From: Streptomyces sioyaensis
Lineage (GTDB): Bacteria; Actinomycetota; Actinomycetes; Streptomycetales; Streptomycetaceae
Direction: 5' to 3'
Assembly: GCF_004122735.1 (NCBI RefSeq)
Contig: NZ_SDIF01000055.1
Span: 1-44,417 of the forward strand
Length of the DNA: 44,417 bases
A program made the translations under genes and the position numbers. Numbering within the stretch: position 1 is the first letter of the stretch; the number at the start of each line of letters is the position of its first letter. Below the pieces are notes generated by a model. The model was not told the origin of the DNA. It worked only from the letters and a program-made list of their open reading frames with translations, and did not search any database. Below are positions 1 through 8,619 of this stretch, piece by piece.

Positions 1-173
1 CCCGAGCGCCACCCCCGCACTCCCCGCCACGCGTGCAGATTTCGGCCACCCGCTGTCCGACAGGCCGAGGACACCCTCGCGGACGTACGAGCGCCCCGCC
101 ACCCCCGCCGTCCGCGCCGGCCGGGGGAGGGGAGCGTCCGTTTCGGGGCGTCGAGCCAGTCGGCGCGGCGGCC

Positions 174-647
174 TCAGCGTGGCCACTTCTCGGGCGTACT
201 GCTGGTGATCACATCGCAGACCGCGGGCTTTCCGGGGCCCGGAGACGTCCCCTGGGCGACCACCCGCACGCCGTCGAGCAGGATGCGGCAGGACGCGATC
301 CCGTTCCCGGCGGGCGTCACCTCGACGCGGGCCTTGGCGCCGGTTTTGACGACGACCTCGGTGTTCCACGGAAGCGTGGTGGAGCCGAGCCGTTCGTCGC
401 GCTGCTTCGCGTCGTACCGACCGGGGCTGTGCCGGTAGCGCACGGCGGTGGCCCGCTCCTCGCCGCGCACCGACCTGGCCTCGTAGGTGAGGGACCAGGC
501 GCCCCCGCCCTCCTGCTCCTTGATCCACGTGATGTTGTTCTTCGCCCACAGCACTCCGCCGACCACCAGGGCCGCCACGAGGAAGCCGAGTGTGATGAGA
601 AGGACGGTGCCCCGGGAGGAACGGGATGATCGGTTCTGGGATGCCAT
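174..647 (-). CDS. MmpS-like single-pass membrane protein
   Basis: The 157-residue product starts with a short basic cytoplasmic tail, then one hydrophobic segment at about residues 12-32, then an extracytoplasmic domain. That domain has the layout of MmpS-type transport accessory proteins: a beta-rich stretch with LPW, then two cysteines around an ILLDG motif near the C terminus. MmpS proteins normally assist MmpL/RND exporters, but no mmpL gene lies next to this one, so the partner is unknown. The ATG at 647 is chosen because it places the membrane segment near the N terminus; an in-frame start at 776 would add a basic, non-conserved tail. The 173 bases downstream, to the window edge, hold nothing I can support. 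Confidence 0.7.
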   Translation of the reverse strand: MASQNRSSRSSRGTVLLITLGFLVAALVVGGVLWAKNNITWIKEQEGGGAWSLTYEARSVRGEERATAVRYRHSPGRYDAKQRDERLGSTTLPWNTEVVVKTGAKARVEVTPAGNGIASCRILLDGVRVVAQGTSPGPGKPAVCDVITSSTPEKWPR

Positions 648-878
648 GAGCCTCGGCTCTCCGTGCTCTGCCTGCGCTGTCCGGTCCGCCTCAGCCTGGG
701 CCTCCGGTCGATCCCCACGACGGTACGTACGGATCCGCCGGCCGGACGTCGCCCGGCCGGCGGATCCTCGGTTCACCCTGTGGTCGTACGACGGGGCCGC
801 CGACCAGGACCGTGGGCGTATCGCCCGGGCGGCGTCACAGGTCCCGGCGTGGCACAGGTCCGGGCGTGCTCCCCGGTA

Positions 879-3272
879 TCAGTCCGCGGACAGGTGGGAG
901 CCGGCCGGGGCCGGCGCCGGCTCGGCCTGGGGCTCCGCGGCCGGTCCGGCCTGCTGCGCCGGGATCCGGCGTACGCATTCGATGAGGTAGTCGCCGGTGT
1001 CCGGGTCGAGGGTGACGCCGTGGGTCTCGCTGTGGAAGCCGGGGAAGCGCCGGTCGAAGGATTCCAGAGCGGTCAGGTAGCGCAGCAGCGGACCGTCCGG
1101 GGCGCCGGTGCTCTCGCCGGGCATCAGGACGGGGATGCCGGGTGGGGTGACGGTGACCATGGCGGCGGCGGTCCGGTCGGCCGCGTCGGCCAGCCGTACC
1201 CGTTCGGTGCCGCCGCGGATGAGCTGCTGGTAGCAGTGCTGGGGCGGGGTGACAGGCACGGGCAGTTCCTGGAACGCGGTGTCGAGCAGCTCGACCAGAC
1301 GGGCCTCGCGCAGGTGGTCGTGCATCTCCTGGCAAAGTGCCCGCAGGGTCTGGCCGGTGTAGCGCCGGGGGTGGGCGGCGACCAGCTCGGGCAGCAGGCG
1401 CTCCAGCGGCGTGTCCTGGTCGTAGAGCGTCTTGAAGTCCATCAGGGCGTCCATCAGGGTTCCCCACTTGCCCTTGGTGATCCCCATGGAGAACAGAATG
1501 AGCGTGGTGTAGCTGTCGGTCTTCTCCACCACGATGTTCCTGGTGGCCAGATAGGCGGTCAGGACGCGCGCGGGGATGCCCCGGTCGGCCATCCGCCCGC
1601 CGGCGTCGATGCCGGGGCAGGTGAGGGTGACCTTGACGGGGTCGAGCAGGCAGTAGCCCTCGGTCAGGCCGGCGAAGCCGTGCCACTCGGCACCGGGCTC
1701 CAGCTGCCAGCAGGACGGTTCGGTGCGCAGCAGCTCCGCCGGGGCGTCGGCGAAGGGCAGCCGCTCCCCGGAGGCGGGGTCGACCACGGACTCGGGCTGC
1801 CAGACGCCGAAGAACCAGTCCGGCCGGTCACCGGCGGCCGCGATGCGCCGGCCGGTGCGGACCACGCTCTGGCGGAAGCGGATGGCCTCGGTCACCGCCT
1901 CGTCGAGCAGCCAGCGGCCCTGGGGCCCGTCCATCATCGCGGTGGCCACGTCCAGGGAGGCGATCATCGGATACAGCGGCGAGGTGGTGCCGTGCATCAT
2001 GAACGCCTCGTTGAACCGGTCGTGCTCCACCGGCGCCCGGGGCGCGGGCTTGACGTGCACCATGGCGCTCTGCGACAGCGCGGCCAGCAGCTTGTGGGTC
2101 GACTGGGTGGAGAACACGGTCGGACGGTCGGGGCCGGGGAAGGTGTCGGGGCCCACCGCCATGCCGTAGCGCCCGGCGTAGAGGGGGTGGAAGCGGGCGT
2201 ACGCGAACCAGGCTTCGTCGAAGTGGAGCCGCGGGGTGCTGGGTGCGAGGGCCCGGGCGACCTGGAGGGCGTCGTAACACAGGCCGTCGTAGGTGGAGTT
2301 GGTCAGTACGGCGTACGGGGCCTGTGCGGAAGCCGCGCCCTGGGCGAGCGGGTTGCGGGCGATCCGGGACGCGATCGACCGCTCCTGGATCTCGGCGGGC
2401 GGCAGCGGGCCCGCCAGCCCGTAGCCGTTGCGGGTGGGGACCAGATAGACCGGCCGGGCTCCGGAGAGGACCAGGCCGTGCAGGACCGACTTGTGGCAGT
2501 TGCGGTCCACCAGCGCGATCTCGTCGCGGGTGACGCTGAAGTGACCGACCATCCGGTCGCAGGTCGAGTCACCGTGGAGGACGAAGTAGGTGCGGTCGGC
2601 TCCGAAGACACGGGCGGCGTTGCGCTCCGCCGCGCCGACCGGACCGGTGTGCTCGAACAGCGAGCCCAGCTCCCCGACCGAGATCGACAGGTCGCTGCGC
2701 AGCAGCCGCTCTCCGAAGTAGTCGTGGAAAGCCCGGCCGACCGGGGACTTGAGGAAGGCGACACCACCGGAGTGGGCGGGGGTGTGCCAGGAATACTCGT
2801 GCGCGTGGTCGAAGCGGCGCAGGGCTTTGAAGAACGGCGGCAGCAGCTCTTCCTGGTAGCCGCGGGCGGCGCCGGCGACCCGTCCGGCGATGAAGCGTGC
2901 GGTGTCCTCCAGCGGCCAGATGTAGCCGATCACCGTCTCCGCCACCCACAGCGGGAGGTGTTCCAGGTCCTCGCCGGCCGTGACCAGGAAGACCGGCAGA
3001 TTCTGGAAGCGCTGACCGACCTGTCGCAGCACGCCGGCACCGCCCGGCTCGCCGGTGGCCTTGCCGCCCTCCGGAAGACCCCAGTCCACCACGGCGGCGG
3101 CGAGGCCCGCCTCGGTCCGCAGCACCGCCTGGGCGTCCTCGGCCGTGGACGCCCAGCGCACTTCGAAACCGCAGTTCTCCAACTCCTTGCCGATTCTGCG
3201 CAGTTGCTCGGCTCCGGTACCTCCGCTCTCCGGGAGCTCCGGTACCGCGAACAGAACTGTTCCGCCTGTCAT
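879..3272 (-). CDS. Orn/Lys/Arg decarboxylase (fold-type I, PLP)
   Basis: A 797-residue enzyme with the full layout of bacterial inducible basic-amino-acid decarboxylases: an N-terminal receiver-like wing domain (about 1-130), a large PLP domain, and a C-terminal domain. The PLP lysine is K394 in the STHK motif, followed by a small-residue helix as in the family. These cytoplasmic enzymes convert ornithine, lysine or arginine to putrescine, cadaverine or agmatine with release of CO2. Substrate cannot be fixed from sequence alone. The ATG at 3272 is preceded by a good GGAGG ribosome site about 7 bases upstream, so the in-frame start at 3383 is unlikely. It is probably monocistronic; the next gene on the same strand ends 256 bases upstream. 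Confidence 0.9.
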   Translation of the reverse strand: MTGGTVLFAVPELPESGGTGAEQLRRIGKELENCGFEVRWASTAEDAQAVLRTEAGLAAAVVDWGLPEGGKATGEPGGAGVLRQVGQRFQNLPVFLVTAGEDLEHLPLWVAETVIGYIWPLEDTARFIAGRVAGAARGYQEELLPPFFKALRRFDHAHEYSWHTPAHSGGVAFLKSPVGRAFHDYFGERLLRSDLSISVGELGSLFEHTGPVGAAERNAARVFGADRTYFVLHGDSTCDRMVGHFSVTRDEIALVDRNCHKSVLHGLVLSGARPVYLVPTRNGYGLAGPLPPAEIQERSIASRIARNPLAQGAASAQAPYAVLTNSTYDGLCYDALQVARALAPSTPRLHFDEAWFAYARFHPLYAGRYGMAVGPDTFPGPDRPTVFSTQSTHKLLAALSQSAMVHVKPAPRAPVEHDRFNEAFMMHGTTSPLYPMIASLDVATAMMDGPQGRWLLDEAVTEAIRFRQSVVRTGRRIAAAGDRPDWFFGVWQPESVVDPASGERLPFADAPAELLRTEPSCWQLEPGAEWHGFAGLTEGYCLLDPVKVTLTCPGIDAGGRMADRGIPARVLTAYLATRNIVVEKTDSYTTLILFSMGITKGKWGTLMDALMDFKTLYDQDTPLERLLPELVAAHPRRYTGQTLRALCQEMHDHLREARLVELLDTAFQELPVPVTPPQHCYQQLIRGGTERVRLADAADRTAAAMVTVTPPGIPVLMPGESTGAPDGPLLRYLTALESFDRRFPGFHSETHGVTLDPDTGDYLIECVRRIPAQQAGPAAEPQAEPAPAPAGSHLSAD

Positions 3273-3528
3273 GGTGCACCTCCGCATGTCTCGGCGTAGG
3301 CCGGCCGGCCCGCACAATGCGCGACCTGCAGAGAGTGAACGCGACACACACCGGCGGCCGCACCGCGACCGGGGCGAAACCACACCGATGAGGGAAACGG
3401 GCCCGGAGGGGTGCTGATCCGGCGGGCAACTACCTGGGGATCTCGGGCTGGCCGGCTTCGTGCCGTGACAAGCGACACCTTCAACTCACCACACGGGGCA
3501 CCGTCTTAGACGTCGTTTTCACCGTGGG

Positions 3529-6429
3529 CTACCGGCGCTTCTTCTTTCGATCAAGTCGGCGCTTGGCCTGCTTTCGTTGTCCCGCCAGGAGGCGCTGGGC
3601 GGCAAATCGCTTTCCCATGGCGGTCCATGTGTGGGCCAGACTCTCGGTGGCCGCCACAGTGCGTGTGTGGTGGTCGCCCAACGTGAGGCGTAGGCGGTCG
3701 CGCGTCTCTTCAAGTAGCTGAGCCGCCTCCGGATATCGGCGGAGCTTTTGCAGGGTGATGGCGAGGTCGTGGGCGGATTGCAGGGTGCTGGGGTGGTCGT
3801 CGCCGAGGGAGTGCCGTCGTCGTCGGAGGGCGTCCTCGTGCATGCGGTGGGCCTCCTCGGTTCTGCCGAGGTCGTGCAGGGTGACGGCGAGGCTGTGGGC
3901 GGATTCGAGGGTGTTGGGATGGTCGTCCCCGAAGATGTGCCGTCGTCGTCGGAGGGTGTCCTCGTCCATGCGGCGAGCCTCGTCCAGTTCGCCGAGGTTG
4001 TGCAGGGTGACGGCGAGGCTGTGGGCGGACTGAAGGGTGCTGGGGTGGTCGTCGCCGAGGATGTGCCGTCGTCGTCGGAGGGTGTCCTCGTGCATGCGGT
4101 GGGCCTCCTCGGTTTTGCCGAGGTTGTGCAGGGTGACGGCGAGGTTGTGGGCGGATTGCAGGGTGCTGGGGTGGTCGTCGCCGAGGGAGTGCCGTCGTCG
4201 TTGGAGGGTGCCCGTGTGCATGCGGTGAGCCTCCATGATTTCGCCAAGGTCGTGCAGTGCGATGGCGAGGTTGTGGGCGGATTGCAGGGTGTGGGGGTGG
4301 TTGCCGCCGAGGGTGTGCTGTCGTCGTCGGAGGGTGTCCTCGTGCATGCGGCGGGCCTCGGCATGGTCCCCGGCCTGGTTCAGTGCGATGGCGAGGTTGT
4401 GGGCGGATTGCAGGGTGTCGGGGTGGTTGTCGCCGAGGACGTGCCGTCGTCGTCGGAGGGTGTCCTCGTACATCGTGCGGGCCTCTGCGTACTTCCCCAC
4501 CCCCGATGTAGTGGCTGCCAGGTCGTTCGCGGATTGCAGGGTGTCGGGATGGTCGTCACCGAGAACGCGTCGTCGACGCGTGAGGGTGTCCTCGACGAAC
4601 GGCAGAGCGCCCACGACATCTCCCCCATCGGCCGTTGCGTGACCCAGGTACTGCGTGCAGCTGAGAGTGTCGGGGTGGTCCTCCCCCAATTCGCCTGCCC
4701 ACACCTTGCGTAGGGGCGTAGTGAGGCTCAATGCGCCGCGTGGCTGCCCGCTCCGGATGAGGAAGAAGGCCGTCTTGAGCAGAAGGGGTCGTAGCTCGGG
4801 CCGATGACTGAGGTCTGCGTGATGGGCGATGAGGTGAGAGGCCAGAGCGGCCCAGGCGGGCCAGGTATCCGGGACTTCCGGGTTGCCCGGGTCGACGCTG
4901 CTGAGGACGGCGGCGACATCGCCCCGGACCTTTCCCGCCTCGTCGGGACCGGTGTGGTCGCGGAGCACTGCCTGGGTGAGGCGGTGGATCTGGAAGGTCT
5001 CGTGGTCGAGGCGGGCCAGTCCGTAACGGCTGAGAGGCTGCAGGGCGGCGTGTGGCCACATGAGGTCGCCCGGGTCACCGGGGATGGTGGAGAGCCGTGA
5101 ACGGGCGCTCTCCAGCCACCTGGTGGGAATGGGGTCCGGTCCGAAGAAGGCACCGAGACGGAGCAGAGCCGCGGCCTCGGGGTGGTCGCTCTCCAGGCCC
5201 GTGGTGGCGATGCCCACCGCGGCGGCCAGCGGCGCCGGGTAGCCGGGCGCGTCGCCCTCTTCCAGAATCCGTGCCGTGTTTGTGGCGAGGAGTTCGAGGT
5301 AGCGGCCGATGGTCATGCCGCTGCCGATGACGCCCACGGCTTGGGCGAGGGCCAAGGGAAGGTCGCCGACATCCCTGGCGAGGAGGTCCGCCTCTTCGGA
5401 GGTGATGCTGGGAATCTGGGTTCTGAGGTAGGAGACGGAGTCCGGGCGGCTGAAGACGTCCAGGCCGGTCTGGTGGGCGATACCCCTCCAGTCCGGGTTG
5501 CGTGAGGTGATCACGACATGGCCGGAGCCCTCGGGGAGCCAGGGGTCGATCTGCTCACGGTTCTCGGCGTTGTCCAGGATGATGAGCCAGCGTTGCGCCG
5601 TGCGCAGGTGTTGCAGCAGGGCACGGGCGTTGTGCTCGGAGCCGGCCTCGGGCTTGGCGATGCCGAGTCGGTCGGCCAGCTCGGTGTAATGGACGGGTAG
5701 TTGGTCGTCCTGTTCGGCGTCGATCCACCACACCACGTCGTACTGTCCGGCGAACCGGTGCGCGTACTCCAGAGCGATCTGGGTCTTGCCGACGCCGCCC
5801 ATCCCGTGCAGCGCGCGCACCACGGCCTGCTGTCCGCTGAGCAGTCCGTCGCGGAGCTGCGCGATCTCGGCCTCACGACCGGAGAAGTCGGGGTTGCGGC
5901 GGCGCACGTTCCAGACAGCGGGCTGACCGGTGGTACTGGGCAGCCGAGGCTTCGTGCCGTTCGAGACGGCGGCCGAGCCGTTGGTGGGAGTGGTGCCGGG
6001 AAAGGGAGGTGGGCTGGTGGGGCGGGTTCCGCCATTGACCGCCTCACGCAGGGTGGCAAGGGCCGTGGTCTCGTCCAGGCCGTGAAGGTCCCTGCGAAGC
6101 TTCGCGGCAAGGAGAGGGTGCACCTCAACCGTGGTGATGGGTTCGAGCGCGAGCGGGATGACGCGGTCCCGTCGGGCCACCGCCGCGGTCCACTCCTCCT
6201 GGGTCCATCGCTCGGGGTCGAAATAGGACTTGGAGAAAAGGGCCACGACGGCGTCGACCGTTTCGAGGGCGTGGTCCATGTGGTGCACGAGGTTGTCCCC
6301 GGCGCGCCAGTCCCACACGTCGAGGATCACCTGGTGACCCGCCTCTTCGAGATACCACCCCACCCATTCGGCCCATGGGCGGTCCGGACCCGCGTAGCTG
6401 ATGAAGAACTGCTGCGTGGCGTCGGTCAT
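3529..6429 (-). CDS. TIR - NB-ARC - TPR protein (NLR-like STAND ATPase)
   Basis: A 966-residue, three-part protein. Residues about 5-110 are a TIR domain (FISYAGPD at the start, and an EEW at 78-80 where NADase TIRs carry the catalytic glutamate). Residues about 180-450 are an NB-ARC-type STAND ATPase: P-loop GMGGVGKT at 209-216, Walker B LIILD ending at D286, an ITSRN sensor and a GDLPLAL motif. From about residue 600 there are nine kinesin-light-chain type TPR units with the signature LGDDHPxTLQSAHxLA, then a very basic tail ending KKKRR. In the family the TPRs sense, the STAND module oligomerises, and the TIR consumes NAD. An antiphage role is inference. The ATG at 6429 starts the TIR fold directly; two in-frame starts lie upstream. 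It is transcribed divergently from the gene at 6549. Confidence 0.88.
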   Translation of the reverse strand: MTDATQQFFISYAGPDRPWAEWVGWYLEEAGHQVILDVWDWRAGDNLVHHMDHALETVDAVVALFSKSYFDPERWTQEEWTAAVARRDRVIPLALEPITTVEVHPLLAAKLRRDLHGLDETTALATLREAVNGGTRPTSPPPFPGTTPTNGSAAVSNGTKPRLPSTTGQPAVWNVRRRNPDFSGREAEIAQLRDGLLSGQQAVVRALHGMGGVGKTQIALEYAHRFAGQYDVVWWIDAEQDDQLPVHYTELADRLGIAKPEAGSEHNARALLQHLRTAQRWLIILDNAENREQIDPWLPEGSGHVVITSRNPDWRGIAHQTGLDVFSRPDSVSYLRTQIPSITSEEADLLARDVGDLPLALAQAVGVIGSGMTIGRYLELLATNTARILEEGDAPGYPAPLAAAVGIATTGLESDHPEAAALLRLGAFFGPDPIPTRWLESARSRLSTIPGDPGDLMWPHAALQPLSRYGLARLDHETFQIHRLTQAVLRDHTGPDEAGKVRGDVAAVLSSVDPGNPEVPDTWPAWAALASHLIAHHADLSHRPELRPLLLKTAFFLIRSGQPRGALSLTTPLRKVWAGELGEDHPDTLSCTQYLGHATADGGDVVGALPFVEDTLTRRRRVLGDDHPDTLQSANDLAATTSGVGKYAEARTMYEDTLRRRRHVLGDNHPDTLQSAHNLAIALNQAGDHAEARRMHEDTLRRRQHTLGGNHPHTLQSAHNLAIALHDLGEIMEAHRMHTGTLQRRRHSLGDDHPSTLQSAHNLAVTLHNLGKTEEAHRMHEDTLRRRRHILGDDHPSTLQSAHSLAVTLHNLGELDEARRMDEDTLRRRRHIFGDDHPNTLESAHSLAVTLHDLGRTEEAHRMHEDALRRRRHSLGDDHPSTLQSAHDLAITLQKLRRYPEAAQLLEETRDRLRLTLGDHHTRTVAATESLAHTWTAMGKRFAAQRLLAGQRKQAKRRLDRKKKRR
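3657..4690. repeat. 126-bp tandem repeat array coding the TPR units
   Basis: The TPR part of the TIR-NB-ARC-TPR gene is a DNA-level tandem repeat. The same motif (GGGTGNNGGGNTGG class) recurs at 3783, 3909, 4035, 4161, 4287, 4413 and 4539, exactly 126 bases (42 codons) apart, with weaker copies near 3657 and 4665. Neighbouring units are very similar in both bases and residues, and most differences fall in the variable helix positions. The period is a multiple of three, so gain or loss of units keeps the frame. Confidence 0.9.
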
Positions 6430-6548
6430 TGCGGCCCCCCGAGTCACCATGTGCCTGTCGTGCCGTGTTGCGGCAATCATCCCGCGTATAGCGTGGGCGA
6501 CGCAGGAAAATGTGCAGGTCGCCGTTGGCTCTGGAGAGGGGAATTGGG

Positions 6549-7088
6549 ATGGGGCGGGCTCCGAAGACCGTGGACGTACGGCTGAAGCTGCCGATGCTGG
6601 AAATCGCCGGTAGTTGGGAGCCGAACGATGCGGAACGGCGTGCGGCCTGGGAGCTGTACGTAGAACTTGTCACCCGTGTCTCCGTGGTGCCGATGCGGGC
6701 GGACGAAGGCCTCCTACGGGAGGCACTGACGAGCCTGTACTCGCTGTTCGGCAGTACCCGGGAAATCCTGCGCAGGCACGGCCCGCAGATTGCGGAGCCC
6801 AAGCGGGACGGCCAGTACAACTTCGGCTACCTGGCGGTCGCGATGCTCAACTACGGACTACGGCCGTTGCTGGCCAGCTGGCACCCCGCGCTGGAGGACT
6901 GGGAGAGCCGCCGGCCAGCCGACTGCTCCCGACGCGACCACGAACGGGCCTGGCCCGAGGCGGACCAGCTCCGTAGCGCTCTGAACGGCACCCGACAGGT
7001 GCTCAGCGCCTATGCGGACCTCCTTGCCACGGCCTGCGGCATCCCGAACCTCCTCGGTGCCATTCCGCCTGCCCCGGGTGACCGCTAG
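6549..7088 (+). CDS. Uncharacterised 179-aa protein divergent from TIR-NLR
   Basis: I do not recognise a named family. The product is a soluble, largely helical protein with no membrane segment or signal peptide. Two stretches look motif-like: a central LYSLFGSTREILRRHGP around residues 65-80 and an NFGYLAVAMLNYGLRPLL segment around 98-115. The ATG at 6549 has a GAGAGGGG purine tract upstream and is preferred over the in-frame start at 6510. It is head-to-head with the TIR-NB-ARC-TPR gene, with 119 bases between the two starts, which suggests shared control. A role as regulator, adaptor or ligand of the NLR-like protein is inference from position only. Confidence 0.7.
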   Translation: MGRAPKTVDVRLKLPMLEIAGSWEPNDAERRAAWELYVELVTRVSVVPMRADEGLLREALTSLYSLFGSTREILRRHGPQIAEPKRDGQYNFGYLAVAMLNYGLRPLLASWHPALEDWESRRPADCSRRDHERAWPEADQLRSALNGTRQVLSAYADLLATACGIPNLLGAIPPAPGDR

Positions 7089-7249
7089 AAGAGCAGGACG
7101 CACCCGGCTGAGGTCGCTCCGAGAGGTGGCCGGCGTGCTGCGGAGGGCCGGGCCGGCCCTTGGTGTCGGGTAGCCGGCCGGCCCCCGCCTCTCAGGCCGG
7201 CGACAGGAACCCCCGTGTCGCGCGAACCCACACGGTCGACTGCCGCGCC

Positions 7250-8335
7250 TCAGTCCGAGAGATCCACCACCATGGCCCCGGCCACGCGTGCGTCAGGTGG
7301 CTGCGCGGCCTCCCCATGGATCATGGCCATCACCCGGTCAGGCAGTGGGGACAGCTGCCGACCGGCGACCTCGTTCAGACCTCGGTAGACGGGCATACCC
7401 AGCACCTCCTGCTCTCTGCGGTCGAACTCGGTCTCGTCGGACCAGGGAGCCTGGTCCTCCCGCTCCGGATCGGGTTCTTCTGCGGCGGTCCATGGCCCGT
7501 AACCGGGAGTGGCGTCGTAGCGGTCCCTGTCCTGGTCCACCCAGCGGATTTCGGCCCGGACAGCGGCCCGCAGGTCGTGAACCCCCCGGTGGTGAAGGCC
7601 CGTCACCTTGGCGTGCGCTGCCTCCAGGCCCGGCCGCCCACGGCGCGGTGCGTCGCACAAGAGGCGGTGCCACGGCACGCTCTGATCCCGGACGTACGCT
7701 GCCTTCACCGGGCGGGTGCGCAGTACGGCGTGCACGGTCAAGGCTGAGACAATCGTGCAACCCAGCTGGGTCTGCTCGCCCCGCCCGTGACGGCAGTCGA
7801 CAGCTCGCCCGGACTCAGAGGTCGGGACCCAGTTCCGGTGGTTGTACAGGACATAGGCGGGCAGGCACTCAGCGGTCAGCGCGTCCTGGACGAGAAGCTG
7901 GCTCTGGCGGGCGCCGGTGCTCCGCACCACGTGCTCAAGGTCATATCCGCCGCCGCGCTTCGCGCGCTTGGCCTGCACCCGCATCCCGAAGCCCACGGCT
8001 CCTGAGTAGAACCACCACTCCCAGTCGGCCCCGTTGCGGGCCTCTTCGTACCGCTGGAACTCGCGGACCTTGACGCGATCACTGTGCAGTCGGCGGATGT
8101 CCTGAAGATTGAGCTGTGTGTATGTTTCCTCGCCCGGTACCGAGCCTGCGAAGTGGTCATCACCCAGACGCTCGAACGTCCGCGTGGCGCAGGCACGAAG
8201 GGTCCGGCACAGGGAACGGGCCGACGACGAAGGCTGCGTGCCGCGCACTTCGGCCGACGACCGCAGGTCGATGCCGCAGCTCGGGCAGAAGGCGAAGTGA
8301 TCGGCGAGTTCCTCACCGCACGCGCACAGTGACAC
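7250..8335 (-). CDS. Zinc-ribbon protein, DUF6615-like, possible PD-(D/E)xK fold
   Basis: A 361-residue cytoplasmic protein read from a GTG at 8335. The first 20 residues form a zinc ribbon (CACGEE, then CPSC). The central region has a DWEWWF stretch, a short spacer, then GMRVQAKR, the arrangement I associate with DUF6615 proteins and compatible with a restriction-endonuclease-like core (acidic strand, then Q-x-K). A CDAPRRGR segment follows, and the C-terminal 100 residues are acidic and low in structure. The family assignment is from memory and the nuclease idea is inference. It lies beside the TIR-NLR pair and could belong to the same defence neighbourhood. The 284 bases between it and the next gene show no gene. 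Confidence 0.6.
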   Translation of the reverse strand: MSLCACGEELADHFAFCPSCGIDLRSSAEVRGTQPSSSARSLCRTLRACATRTFERLGDDHFAGSVPGEETYTQLNLQDIRRLHSDRVKVREFQRYEEARNGADWEWWFYSGAVGFGMRVQAKRAKRGGGYDLEHVVRSTGARQSQLLVQDALTAECLPAYVLYNHRNWVPTSESGRAVDCRHGRGEQTQLGCTIVSALTVHAVLRTRPVKAAYVRDQSVPWHRLLCDAPRRGRPGLEAAHAKVTGLHHRGVHDLRAAVRAEIRWVDQDRDRYDATPGYGPWTAAEEPDPEREDQAPWSDETEFDRREQEVLGMPVYRGLNEVAGRQLSPLPDRVMAMIHGEAAQPPDARVAGAMVVDLSD

Positions 8336-8619
8336 CGCTGCCCTTCTTCCCCCATACGTGGCCTGCGGATCAGGGTAGTGCTCACCGGCCAGGCGTCACC
8401 CGTGAACGCCAAGAAGGGAGCATCGATGCAGCTTTGGTAGTGAGGCTCATGGCACGGGTCGGCGTGTAGTGACTGCACGCGACTACCGGTCTCCACGCTC
8501 CCGGCAGCACCCCGCTGTCAGCGGAAGTTGCCGGAAGCCGGCAGGAAGGCCGAGGTGTGCCGGAGCGGCCCGCCCCACGCCTCGACGAGCCCCTCTCACG
8601 TGTGGTGGCGGCGCGCCGC

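Noticed and set aside
663..3299. 878-codon open frame on plus opposite the decarboxylase
   Set aside because: It is the antisense shadow of a clear decarboxylase gene in GC-rich DNA; the translation is Gly/Val/Gln-rich and matches nothing.
3657..4690. Tandem repeats considered as a CRISPR array
   Set aside because: The units are 126 bases, contiguous, in frame and code for TPR helices; there are no short repeats with unique spacers and no cas genes.
6430..6548. Promoter with TTGCGG at 6468 and TATAGC at 6487
   Set aside because: The spacing is only 13 bases, too short to support it as a promoter; kept only as a note that this divergent gap must hold promoters.
3529..8335. FxSxx-COOH (Fxs) peptide system
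   Set aside because: TIR-like and TPR parts fit, but no short peptide ending in FxSxx and no radical SAM maturase gene is present nearby.
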